A DNA stretch of 17,379 bases, taken from positions 1 to 17,379 of the forward strand of contig CAKOUO010000015.1 of NCBI GenBank assembly GCA_934120645.1. The letters are read 5' to 3'. Of this stretch, positions 1 to 4,979 are shown piece after piece. A model generated the notes under the pieces. The model did no database searches and was not told the DNA's origin. It saw only the letters and a list, made by a program, of their open reading frames with translations. The position numbers were made by a program, and so were the translations under genes. Within the stretch, counting starts at the first letter, position 1. Every line of letters starts with the position of its first letter. The stretch is from an uncultured Clostridia bacterium (lineage in GTDB: Bacteria > Bacillota > Clostridia > TANB77 > CAG-508).

Positions 1-1391
1 CACATATGTTCAGAAACTATTTTAAGTTCAACCATATTTCCAATTAAGTTTTTATCACCTTCAAAAATAACAACTTTGTTGCTATCTGTTCTACCAGTAA
101 GCATATTATCATTATTTTTGCTAGTACCTTCAACTAAAACTTTTTGAACTGTTCCAACATATTTTTTATTATTCTCTGCAATTTGGCTTTCAACTAAAGC
201 TTTCAATTTATCAAATCTTACATGTTTTTGTTCTTCTGGAACTTGATTTTCCATTCTATTTCCTGGTGTTCCAACTCTTTTTGAATAAATAAACATATAT
301 ACTTGCTCAAATTTAACTTTCTCTACTACATCTAAAGTATCCTCAAACTCTTCGTCCGTTTCTCCTGGGAATCCTACAATAATATCAGTTGATAAAGTTA
401 GGTTTGGTATTCCAGCTTTCATTTTTTCTACTAATTTTAAGTATTGTTCTTTAGTATATTTTCTGTTCATTTCCTTCAATACTTTTGTATTTCCAGATTG
501 TAATGGTAAATGTACTAATTTACATACTTTATCACATTCAGCTATTGCCTGTATTACATCATCTGTAAAATCCTTTGGATGTGGTGATACAAATCTTATT
601 CTTTCTATTCCATCTATTTTGTTTACTGCTCTTAATAATGTTGCAAATGAATTTACACCTTCATATTCTTCAAATTCTAATCCTTTTTCGCGTTCTACTC
701 TTAAATATGAATTTACATTTTGACCTAAAAGTGTAATTTCTTTATATCCTTGTTTTGCAAGTTCTCTTACTTCTTCGATTATTGCTCGTGGTTGTCTACT
801 TCTTTCTCTTCCACGAACATATGGAACTATGCAATAACTACAAAAATTGTTACATCCGTTCATTATTGTTACAGATGCTTTTATACTACTATCTCTTTTT
901 ATTGGTAATCCTTCATATACTTTTCCGTCTATATCTAGTATATCTTCTAGTTTTGTTTTATTTTCTAGAACTTCATATAAATCTTGTGGAAATTTGTGTA
1001 ATGTATGTGTTCCAAATATTATATCTGTATATGGATAACTTTCTTTTATTTTGTCTGTGATATGTTTTTCTTGCATCATACATCCACCAATTGCTATTAT
1101 TGTTCCACGCTCTTCTTTTATTTTTTTAAGTTCTCCTAATTTTCCAAATAACTTGTCTTCAGCATTTTCTCTTACACAACATGTATTAAATAATGCCAAA
1201 TCTGCTTCCTTTTGATTCTCAGTTTTTGTATATCCCATTTCTTCTAGCATACCACATAATTTTTCTGAATCATTTTCATTTAGTTGACATCCCATTGTTA
1301 GTATGCTATATTTTAAATTTTTGTTTTCATTTATCTTTTTTACTTTTTCTATATATTCTTTTTGTTCATTTATTTCATTTTCTGTTTTCAT
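1..1391 (-). CDS. miaB: tRNA-2-methylthio-N6-dimethylallyladenosine synthase MiaB (3' end cut by window edge)
   Basis: MiaB is a radical-SAM methylthiotransferase that adds the 2-methylthio group to i6A37 of tRNAs reading UNN codons, using two 4Fe-4S clusters. I translated the minus strand by hand; 463 whole codons lie in the window. The N-terminal UPF0004 domain carries its three cluster cysteines at about residues 35 (TMGCQLN), 71 (FNTCCVRENAED) and 104 (GGCMMQ). The radical-SAM CxxxCxxC follows at 180/184/187 (GCNNFCSYCIVPYVRGRERS). The C-terminal TRAM domain has begun (VVIFEGDKNLIGN) when the sequence runs out, so probably only a few residues are missing. The roughly 25-residue N-terminal extension before the first domain is common in Firmicutes MiaB. 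The ATG at 1389-1391 is chosen because GGAGGAAAG precedes it at good spacing. NTCxVRENAE and the MNGC start of the SAM motif favour MiaB over MtaB or RimO. Confidence 0.96.
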   Translation of the reverse strand, partial: MKTENEINEQKEYIEKVKKINENKNLKYSILTMGCQLNENDSEKLCGMLEEMGYTKTENQKEADLALFNTCCVRENAEDKLFGKLGELKKIKEERGTIIAIGGCMMQEKHITDKIKESYPYTDIIFGTHTLHKFPQDLYEVLENKTKLEDILDIDGKVYEGLPIKRDSSIKASVTIMNGCNNFCSYCIVPYVRGRERSRQPRAIIEEVRELAKQGYKEITLLGQNVNSYLRVEREKGLEFEEYEGVNSFATLLRAVNKIDGIERIRFVSPHPKDFTDDVIQAIAECDKVCKLVHLPLQSGNTKVLKEMNRKYTKEQYLKLVEKMKAGIPNLTLSTDIIVGFPGETDEEFEDTLDVVEKVKFEQVYMFIYSKRVGTPGNRMENQVPEEQKHVRFDKLKALVESQIAENNKKYVGTVQKVLVEGTSKNNDNMLTGRTDSNKVVIFEGDKNLIGNMVELKIVSEHM

Positions 1392-1423
1392 CTTAACTTT
1401 CCTCCATAATATCACATATTTAT

Positions 1424-1452
1424 ATTTTATTATATTTTGTCTTAATTTGCAA
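1424..1452 (-). promoter_or_regulatory. Probable sigma-A promoter of miaB
   Basis: On the minus strand, TTGCAA (1447-1452) and TAAAAT (1424-1429) are separated by 17 bp, about 33 bp upstream of the miaB ATG. It faces away from the promoter at 1477, so the two form a divergent pair. Confidence 0.55.
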
Positions 1453-1476
1453 CATTTTTAATTTTTAGTATTTATG

Positions 1477-1505
1477 TTGACTTAATTGGAAATATATGGT
1501 ATACT
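1477..1505 (+). promoter_or_regulatory. Sigma-A promoter of the small plus-strand transcript
   Basis: TTGACT (1477-1482) and TATACT (1500-1505) are separated by exactly 17 bp. Transcription is expected to begin near 1512. The only gene-like content before the terminator at 1707-1743 is a very short ORF and hairpins. Confidence 0.7.
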
Positions 1506-1565
1506 AAATATGCAGTTAGGATTTTCCTAATGAACATTAACATGTAATATAGAAAGGAGGCCCTT

Positions 1566-1595
1566 ATGCGGCGGTATCTATCAGGTTTCACATAA
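1566..1595 (+). CDS. Nine-residue ORF (MRRYLSGFT), possible leader peptide
   Basis: An ATG at 1566 follows AAAGGAGG with 5 nt spacing, one of the strongest ribosome binding sites in the window, and the frame closes with TAA at 1593-1595. Codons 2 and 3 are both CGG, an arginine codon that is rare in such an AT-rich genome. The stop codon is the first base-paired triplet of the hairpin 1593-1639, so ribosome position on this ORF could control folding. A short arginine-rich start is seen in some antibiotic-sensing leader peptides, but no resistance gene follows, so that link is only a suggestion. The ORF could also be a chance frame behind a purine-rich stretch. Confidence 0.4.
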   Translation: MRRYLSGFT

Positions 1596-1706
1596 CGAAA
1601 TCATTTTTTTATTAACAAAAAAAATTTAAAATTTCGTTACTACAAATCTTTTTGAAAATTACATAATTACAGCAATTGTTTAGGGTTATTCGATTCGATG
1701 TTACAC

Positions 1707-1743
1707 CCCCTGTTTGTTTATTTACAAACAGGGGCTTTTTTTT
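1707..1743 (+). terminator. Intrinsic terminator of the small transcript
   Basis: CCCCTGTTTGT (1707-1717) pairs perfectly with ACAAACAGGGG (1724-1734) around a 6-nt loop, followed by C and eight T residues. There is no T tract on the minus strand, so it acts in the plus direction only. Confidence 0.9.
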
Positions 1744-1748
1744 AGTAT

Positions 1749-1780
1749 AAAAAAAATAAAGTAGTTTCGTACTACTTTAT
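1749..1780 (-). terminator. Intrinsic terminator after rpmE
   Basis: ATAAAGTAGT (1756-1765) and ACTACTTTAT (1771-1780) form a 10-bp stem with a 5-nt loop. In the minus direction it is followed by a run of T (A residues 1749-1756 on the plus strand). It begins directly after the rpmE stop codon. Confidence 0.85.
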
Positions 1781-1781
1781 T

Positions 1782-1982
1782 CTATGCAAGACCATATTTT
1801 TTCTTAAATCTATCTGCTCTACCACCAGCTGTCTCTTGTCTTAAATTACCTGTCCAATATGGATGACATTTTGAACAAACATCAACCTTTATATCTTTTT
1901 TAGTTGAACCAACTTCTAAAACGTTTCCACATGCACATGTGATTGTTGTTTGGTTATATGTTGGATGTATTCCTTCTTTCAT
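1782..1982 (-). CDS. rpmE: Large ribosomal subunit protein bL31 (zinc-binding form)
   Basis: bL31 is a 50S protein that helps bridge the two ribosomal subunits. The 66-residue product has the family hallmarks: IHPTY near the start, ITCACGN, CSKCHPYWTG, then a basic end RADRFKKKYGLA. The zinc ligands C16, C18, C36 and C39 are all present, so this is the zinc-containing (C+) form rather than the C- paralogue made under zinc limitation. AGAGGTG lies just before the ATG. It has its own promoter (2027-2055) and terminator (1749-1780), so it is a single-gene unit with a 5' leader of only about 40 nt, too short for a structured autoregulatory leader. Length and sequence are typical. Confidence 0.98.
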   Translation of the reverse strand: MKEGIHPTYNQTTITCACGNVLEVGSTKKDIKVDVCSKCHPYWTGNLRQETAGGRADRFKKKYGLA

Positions 1983-2026
1983 TTGATTTCACCTCTTTTT
2001 CGTATTTTATAACATGACTGTTTTTT

Positions 2027-2055
2027 ATCATAACATATTTTTAAAATTTTTTCAA
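2027..2055 (-). promoter_or_regulatory. Sigma-A promoter of rpmE
   Basis: On the minus strand TTGAAA (2050-2055) and TATGAT (2027-2032) are separated by 17 bp. It starts 3 bp after the stop codon of the 54-residue ORF, so the two genes are packed head to tail but can be transcribed separately. Confidence 0.75.
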
Positions 2056-2058
2056 GTA

Positions 2059-2223
2059 TTATTTATTTTTATTTTCATTTTGTTCTTGACTAAACATATA
2101 CTGTGCTGATTGTAACATTTCTTTATTTAATGATAATTTATGTACTAATTTACTCATTATATTAAATACACATGCTATTATTAATATTAACATTCCAATT
2201 TTTTTCCAGTATTTTTTTAGCAT
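2059..2223 (-). CDS. Small membrane protein, 54 residues, unknown function
   Basis: This short ORF opens with MLKKYWKKIGMLILIIACVF and ends with a polar, Asn/Lys/Glu-rich tail (FSQEQNENKNK). One hydrophobic stretch (about residues 10-22) follows a basic N-terminus, so a single membrane anchor with the tail outside the hydrophobic layer is likely. Support for a real gene is strong. AAAGGAGAAAA is placed 8-10 nt before the ATG, and a perfect TTGACA-17-TATAAT promoter lies immediately upstream (2255-2283). The ORF ends neatly before the rpmE promoter. It lies directly downstream of spoIIIAA on the same strand but does not resemble SpoIIIAB or SpoIIIAC that I can recognise. No function is assigned. 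Confidence 0.72.
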   Translation of the reverse strand: MLKKYWKKIGMLILIIACVFNIMSKLVHKLSLNKEMLQSAQYMFSQEQNENKNK

Positions 2224-2254
2224 ATCTTTTCTCCTTTTTTAATAATACATATAT

Positions 2255-2283
2255 ATTATACTGTTATTTTATTAAATTGTCAA
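2255..2283 (-). promoter_or_regulatory. Consensus sigma-A promoter of the 54-residue ORF
   Basis: On the minus strand TTGACA (2278-2283) and TATAAT (2255-2260) are both perfect consensus hexamers with a 17-bp spacer. It starts 8 bp after the spoIIIAA stop codon, so the small ORF should be expressed strongly and independently of spoIIIAA. Confidence 0.85.
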
Positions 2284-2290
2284 ATAAAAA

Positions 2291-3151
2291 TTATAAAAAC
2301 ACCACTTTTTGAATTTGACTATTTTCAACTAATCTATAAACTTCTTTGTTATTTTTTATATCTTCAATACTTCTTCCATGCATTGTAAAAATCCCTTTTA
2401 CTCCAGAATATAGTGCATACTGTATTGCCTCTATATCTTCTCTGCTACCAATTTCATCACAGGCTATAATTTCAGGAGCCATTGATCTAATAAGCATATG
2501 TATTCCTTTATATTTAGAAACATTTTCAATTACATCTGTTCTTATTCCCACATCATTTTGTGGTACTCCTTTAAAGCAAGCTGCAATTTCTCCTCTCTCA
2601 TCTACAATTCCACATGTTTTTCCTCTAAATTTTATTTCATCAATTCCATTACTTATCCTTCTTATAGTATCTCTTAACACTGTAGTTTTTCCTCTTCCTG
2701 GAGGTGCAACAATTATTGTATTAAATATTGTCTGATTTTGAATATCAATTACTTGATTTAAAATTTTATTACTACAGTCTAGTACTTGTCTTGCTATTCT
2801 AAAATTTAAACTGGATATATATTTTATATTTATAATTTTACCGTTTTCTACAACGCACGAACCAGTTATTCCTACTCTATGTCCACCTTTTACGGTTATA
2901 AATCCTTCACAAATTTGATTTTTATATGCATAAATAGAATTTTCACATAATCTTTCTATTATCTGCAAAATTTCAGATTGTGATACTATATACTGTAAAA
3001 TTATATCTTGATTACATATTCTTAAAATAATTTGTTTTTCTGCTCTTATTCTTATTTCTTGCACTCTATCTAAAATTTGTTTATTTTTATCGGAAAAATC
3101 TAATAAAACTTCATATATATTGTTTGGAAAATATTTTAAAATCTCCTCCAT
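2291..3151 (-). CDS. spoIIIAA: Stage III sporulation protein AA-like ATPase, solitary
   Basis: SpoIIIAA is a type II/IV secretion-family ATPase thought to energise the SpoIIIA-SpoIIQ channel between mother cell and forespore. The 286-residue product has the family signature GGHRVGITG (about 89-97), a Walker A APPGRGKTT (149-157), the segment GIVDERGEIAAC, a Walker B PEIIACDEIG (227-236) and a following FTMHG (255-259). Its end, just after QKVVFL, is about 20 residues shorter than the roughly 307-residue B. subtilis protein. The spoIIIAB-AH genes that normally follow are absent; the next gene is the 54-residue ORF with its own promoter. The GGAG ribosome site is 16 nt from the ATG, unusually far, but no nearer in-frame start exists. 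ATPase identity is firm; a sporulation role in this organism is inferred. Confidence 0.88.
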   Translation of the reverse strand: MEEILKYFPNNIYEVLLDFSDKNKQILDRVQEIRIRAEKQIILRICNQDIILQYIVSQSEILQIIERLCENSIYAYKNQICEGFITVKGGHRVGITGSCVVENGKIINIKYISSLNFRIARQVLDCSNKILNQVIDIQNQTIFNTIIVAPPGRGKTTVLRDTIRRISNGIDEIKFRGKTCGIVDERGEIAACFKGVPQNDVGIRTDVIENVSKYKGIHMLIRSMAPEIIACDEIGSREDIEAIQYALYSGVKGIFTMHGRSIEDIKNNKEVYRLVENSQIQKVVFL

Positions 3152-3277
3152 TATTTTTTTATTTTTTCTCCTTGTATTTTTTTCTTATATTATATGTTTT
3201 TTTAATCTTTATTATGACTAATATCAATTTTTCTAATATTATATATTTTTTTGGTTAAACTATTTATGGTGATTAAT

Positions 3278-3967
3278 TTGAAAAATAAACAATGGATTAT
3301 TTTTATTATATTATTTATATTAATTTGTATAGGTGTTTTCTTTTTTATAACTAGAAAAGATAATAACAAAAATAATAATGTTACTAATAATTATACATCT
3401 AGTAAAGTGTCTAGTAATACTAATTCTAATAGTCAAGAAAATAATACAAAAAATGATACCAAAAATACAATTGAAATAACTAAAAATTCAACAGATGATA
3501 AAATAAAAAAAGAAGAAGAAATTAGTTCTTTTTCAACAAAAATATATAGTAATGACGCTTCTAGACAAAATAATGTTTATATAACTTGCTCTACTTTAAA
3601 TGAAACTACTATAGCAAATGGTTCCACTTTTTCTTTTTGTAACACTATAGGTCCATCAACAAAAGAAAAAGGATATCAAGAAGCTGATATTTTTGATAAA
3701 GATGGCAATAAGAAAAAAGGATTAGGTGGTGGAAACTGTCAAGTTAGTACAACATTATATAATGCAGTTTTAAAAATTCCTAGTCTTTCAATTGTAGAAA
3801 GACATGAACATAGTAATAAAGTCCCTTACATTGCAAATGGTAAAGATGCCGCGGTTGCATATGGAAGTTATGATTTAAAATTTAAAAACAACACAGGTTA
3901 TGATATAAAAATTAAAGCCAGTGCTACTTCATCTGCAATAACAATAGCTTTAATTAGATTATTATAA
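3278..3967 (+). CDS. VanW-domain protein, membrane-anchored and exported
   Basis: VanW-like proteins are cell-surface proteins of Gram-positive bacteria with a poorly understood cell-wall role; the name comes from vancomycin gene clusters and does not imply resistance. With the start used here the product has 229 residues. It has one N-terminal membrane segment (about 6-24), an Asn/Ser/Thr/Lys-rich low-complexity linker (about 26-80), then a VanW domain to the end. That domain contains NGSTFSFCNTIGPSTKEKGY, the core GLGGGNCQVSTTLYNAVL, ERHEHSNKVPY, GKDAAVAYG and DLKFKNN. The TTG at 3278 is preferred because GGTGAT (3268-3273), an exact match to the 16S complement, lies 4 nt before it. ATG 3266 (12 bp earlier, in frame) and TTG 3251 have no such site. 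Both peptidoglycan-binding and L,D-transpeptidase partner domains are absent. Confidence 0.85.
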   Translation: MKNKQWIIFIILFILICIGVFFFITRKDNNKNNNVTNNYTSSKVSSNTNSNSQENNTKNDTKNTIEITKNSTDDKIKKEEEISSFSTKIYSNDASRQNNVYITCSTLNETTIANGSTFSFCNTIGPSTKEKGYQEADIFDKDGNKKKGLGGGNCQVSTTLYNAVLKIPSLSIVERHEHSNKVPYIANGKDAAVAYGSYDLKFKNNTGYDIKIKASATSSAITIALIRLL

Positions 3968-3972
3968 ATATA

Positions 3973-4011
3973 AAAAGTTGTCAAAAAGGGACGTCCCTAT
4001 TGACAACTTTT
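3973..4011. terminator. Bidirectional terminator hairpin with a nested GGGACGTCCC palindrome
   Basis: AAAAGTTGTCAA (3973-3984) and TTGACAACTTTT (4000-4011) form a perfect 12-bp stem. The loop itself holds the palindrome AGGGACGTCCCT (3987-3998). It sits between two converging genes, ending 5 bp before the stop of the 155-residue gene, with A/T-rich tails on both sides. The GGGAC core is shared with the repeats at 8647, 9100, 12475 and 12510, but the arms differ. Confidence 0.8.
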
Positions 4012-4015
4012 ATTA

Positions 4016-4483
4016 TTACCAGAAAATCAAAATTGTGAAAAATGTTCCCCATATAATTTGTTCTCTTGTCATATCGTGTGGCAATAATGTTATTTCATTT
4101 TCTTCTTTTTCATCTGTAAAACTCAAACTGTAATATTCAACATCTTGTAATTTAAAATATAATTCTATCTCTTGAGTTTCGTTTTCTTTTATATTAGATA
4201 TATCAATATATTTGCTTCCCAAAAGTACATTTCTTTCTGAATAAAAGTCTACTTTTAAGTATTTTCCTTTTACTTTGTTTTCCGTATTATTATATATAGT
4301 TCCTTTTATTCTTCCATTTACTTTTGTTGCTTGTGCTTGATATATTGATATTTGTGGTAAGTTGTCTTTTCTTCCTATATTTTTATATGTTGATTCTAAA
4401 TTTATATCTATTAATAAATTTGAAAATACAAAAAATAGTATTATCCACATAGCATATTTAAAAAAAGTTTTCATTCTATCCAT
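4016..4483 (-). CDS. Membrane protein with N- and C-terminal hydrophobic segments, unknown function
   Basis: The 155-residue product has a hydrophobic segment at about 8-25, a beta-rich extracytoplasmic middle (about 45-125) and a second hydrophobic stretch at the very end (about 142-155, IIWGTFFTILIFW). The middle resembles in pattern the FxLYD-type beta domains of surface proteins: GRIKGTIYNNTENKVKGKYLKVDFYS, LGSKYIDISNIKENE, then EIELYFKL. It would be expected to face outside the membrane. A GGAG site 7 nt before the first ATG and a promoter at 4516-4544 support this start; M4 is an alternative. It ends two residues after a hydrophobic run, so the last segment is short for a full membrane crossing. 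It converges with the VanW gene. No function is assigned; the domain resemblance is by eye only. Confidence 0.75.
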   Translation of the reverse strand: MDRMKTFFKYAMWIILFFVFSNLLIDINLESTYKNIGRKDNLPQISIYQAQATKVNGRIKGTIYNNTENKVKGKYLKVDFYSERNVLLGSKYIDISNIKENETQEIELYFKLQDVEYYSLSFTDEKEENEITLLPHDMTREQIIWGTFFTILIFW

Positions 4484-4515
4484 ATTTTTTCTCCATTCTT
4501 TATTAAACTTTGTTT

Positions 4516-4544
4516 ATTATATCAAATTTTAATTTTAATTTCAA
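4516..4544 (-). promoter_or_regulatory. Sigma-A promoter of the 155-residue membrane protein
   Basis: On the minus strand TTGAAA (4539-4544) and TATAAT (4516-4521) are 17 bp apart, with an extended -10 TG (TGATATAAT). Confidence 0.75.
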
Positions 4545-4558
4545 TATTTTTTATGTAA

Positions 4559-4587
4559 TTGCATTATGTAGCTATATGTGATATAAT
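4559..4587 (+). promoter_or_regulatory. Sigma-A promoter of the alpha-CTD-like gene
   Basis: TTGCAT (4559-4564) and TATAAT (4582-4587) are separated by 17 bp, with an extended -10 TG at 4579-4580. It is back to back with the promoter at 4516-4544, leaving 14 bp between the two -35 boxes, so one regulator could affect both. Confidence 0.75.
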
Positions 4588-4631
4588 TATTTTATAAGTT
4601 ATTCATTTTAAATTTTATGGAGGGTATGATT

Positions 4632-4934
4632 ATGGCAACTGTTAAAGAAGAAATTGCAAAAAGACAAAAAGAAGTTTGGCGATTAGAAGAAGAAATTGCA
4701 GAACTTCGGAAACTTCCACCTAATCAGACGGCCCCGTGTACGTGGCTTAGAAATTGTGAAGACTTAGATTCTAAGGTTGTATCAGTTCTTAATCGTTCCC
4801 ATATCTTTACGGTAGAAGATTTGATTTGCAAAAATGAAAATCAACTTAACCGTATGCATCAAATTGGGCCGAAAAGTATAGCAACAATTAAGCGCTGGCT
4901 TAGCAAACATGGTTTAAAACTTAGAGATTTTTAG
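4632..4934 (+). CDS. Orphan protein with an RNA polymerase alpha C-terminal-like (HhH) domain
   Basis: The 100-residue product has a charged helical N-terminus (about 3-28, EEIAKRQKEVWRLEEEIAEL, probably a coiled coil). A C-terminal domain (about 45-97) follows that reads like the DNA-binding C-terminal domain of RpoA: LDSKVVSVLNRSHIFTVEDL, then MHQIGPKSIATIKRWLSKHG. Against E. coli alpha the DNA-contacting G296, K298 and S299 are kept in IGPKS, while R265 and N268 appear as Lys and Ser. It lacks the RpoA assembly domain, so it cannot be polymerase alpha. Dimerising DNA-binding protein or polymerase-interacting factor are both possible. ATG 4632 is chosen because GGAGGG (4619-4624) lies 7 nt before it; ATG 4617 would overlap that site. 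The gene is visibly richer in G+C than its neighbours, with CGG, ACG and CCG codons, which suggests acquisition by transfer. Confidence 0.8.
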   Translation: MATVKEEIAKRQKEVWRLEEEIAELRKLPPNQTAPCTWLRNCEDLDSKVVSVLNRSHIFTVEDLICKNENQLNRMHQIGPKSIATIKRWLSKHGLKLRDF

Positions 4935-4941
4935 TCTTCAT

Positions 4942-4979
4942 AAAAAGAGGATATCTTACAATAAGATTCCTCTTTTTTT
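4942..4979. terminator. Bidirectional terminator between the alpha-CTD-like gene and addA
   Basis: AAAAAGAGGA (4942-4951) pairs with TCCTCTTTTT (4968-4977), and inside it ATCTT (4953-4957) pairs with AAGAT (4963-4967), with one bulged base at 4952. There are seven T residues on the plus side. On the minus side the A run supplies a T tract right after the addA stop. Confidence 0.85.

Larger units (their letters stand above)
1512..1743 (+). ncRNA. Candidate small RNA, about 230 nt, with promoter, hairpins and terminator; family not recognised
   Basis: This is an autonomous transcription unit: a near-consensus promoter ends at 1505 and a strong intrinsic terminator lies at 1707-1743. The genes on both sides are on the opposite strand. 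The predicted RNA begins with a small hairpin (TTAGGA/TCCTAA, 1516-1530). It then has a strong Shine-Dalgarno (AAAGGAGG, 1553-1560) leading into a 9-codon ORF. A long hairpin follows, with TAACGAAAT at 1593-1601 pairing to ATTTCGTTA at 1631-1639 and additional T/A pairing inside. The ORF stop codon forms the foot of that stem. This is the architecture of a leader peptide or attenuator, but no regulated gene follows on this strand. I compared it from memory with 6S, SRP, tmRNA, T-box and the L31 leader and saw no match. It may be a dual-function sRNA or a leader left behind by gene loss. The 5' end is inferred from the promoter. Confidence 0.55.

Noticed and set aside
755..1396. Plus-strand frames opposite miaB
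   Set aside because: Low-complexity hydrophobic antisense translations; the minus strand encodes all MiaB motifs.
1512..1743. Identification of the small RNA as 6S, SRP, tmRNA, T-box or L31 leader
   Set aside because: The defining sequence or closing stem of each was not found, and the strand is wrong for an rpmE leader.
1983..2019. Autoregulatory leader upstream of rpmE
   Set aside because: The promoter leaves only about 40 nt before the ATG and no stem is visible.
3152..3250. Promoters in the gap between spoIIIAA and the VanW gene
   Set aside because: Several TATAAT-like strings occur but in such AT-rich sequence none has a convincing -35 at proper spacing; not called.
4617..4631. Earlier ATG for the alpha-CTD-like protein
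   Set aside because: It overlaps the GGAGGG ribosome site, which is correctly spaced only for the ATG at 4632.
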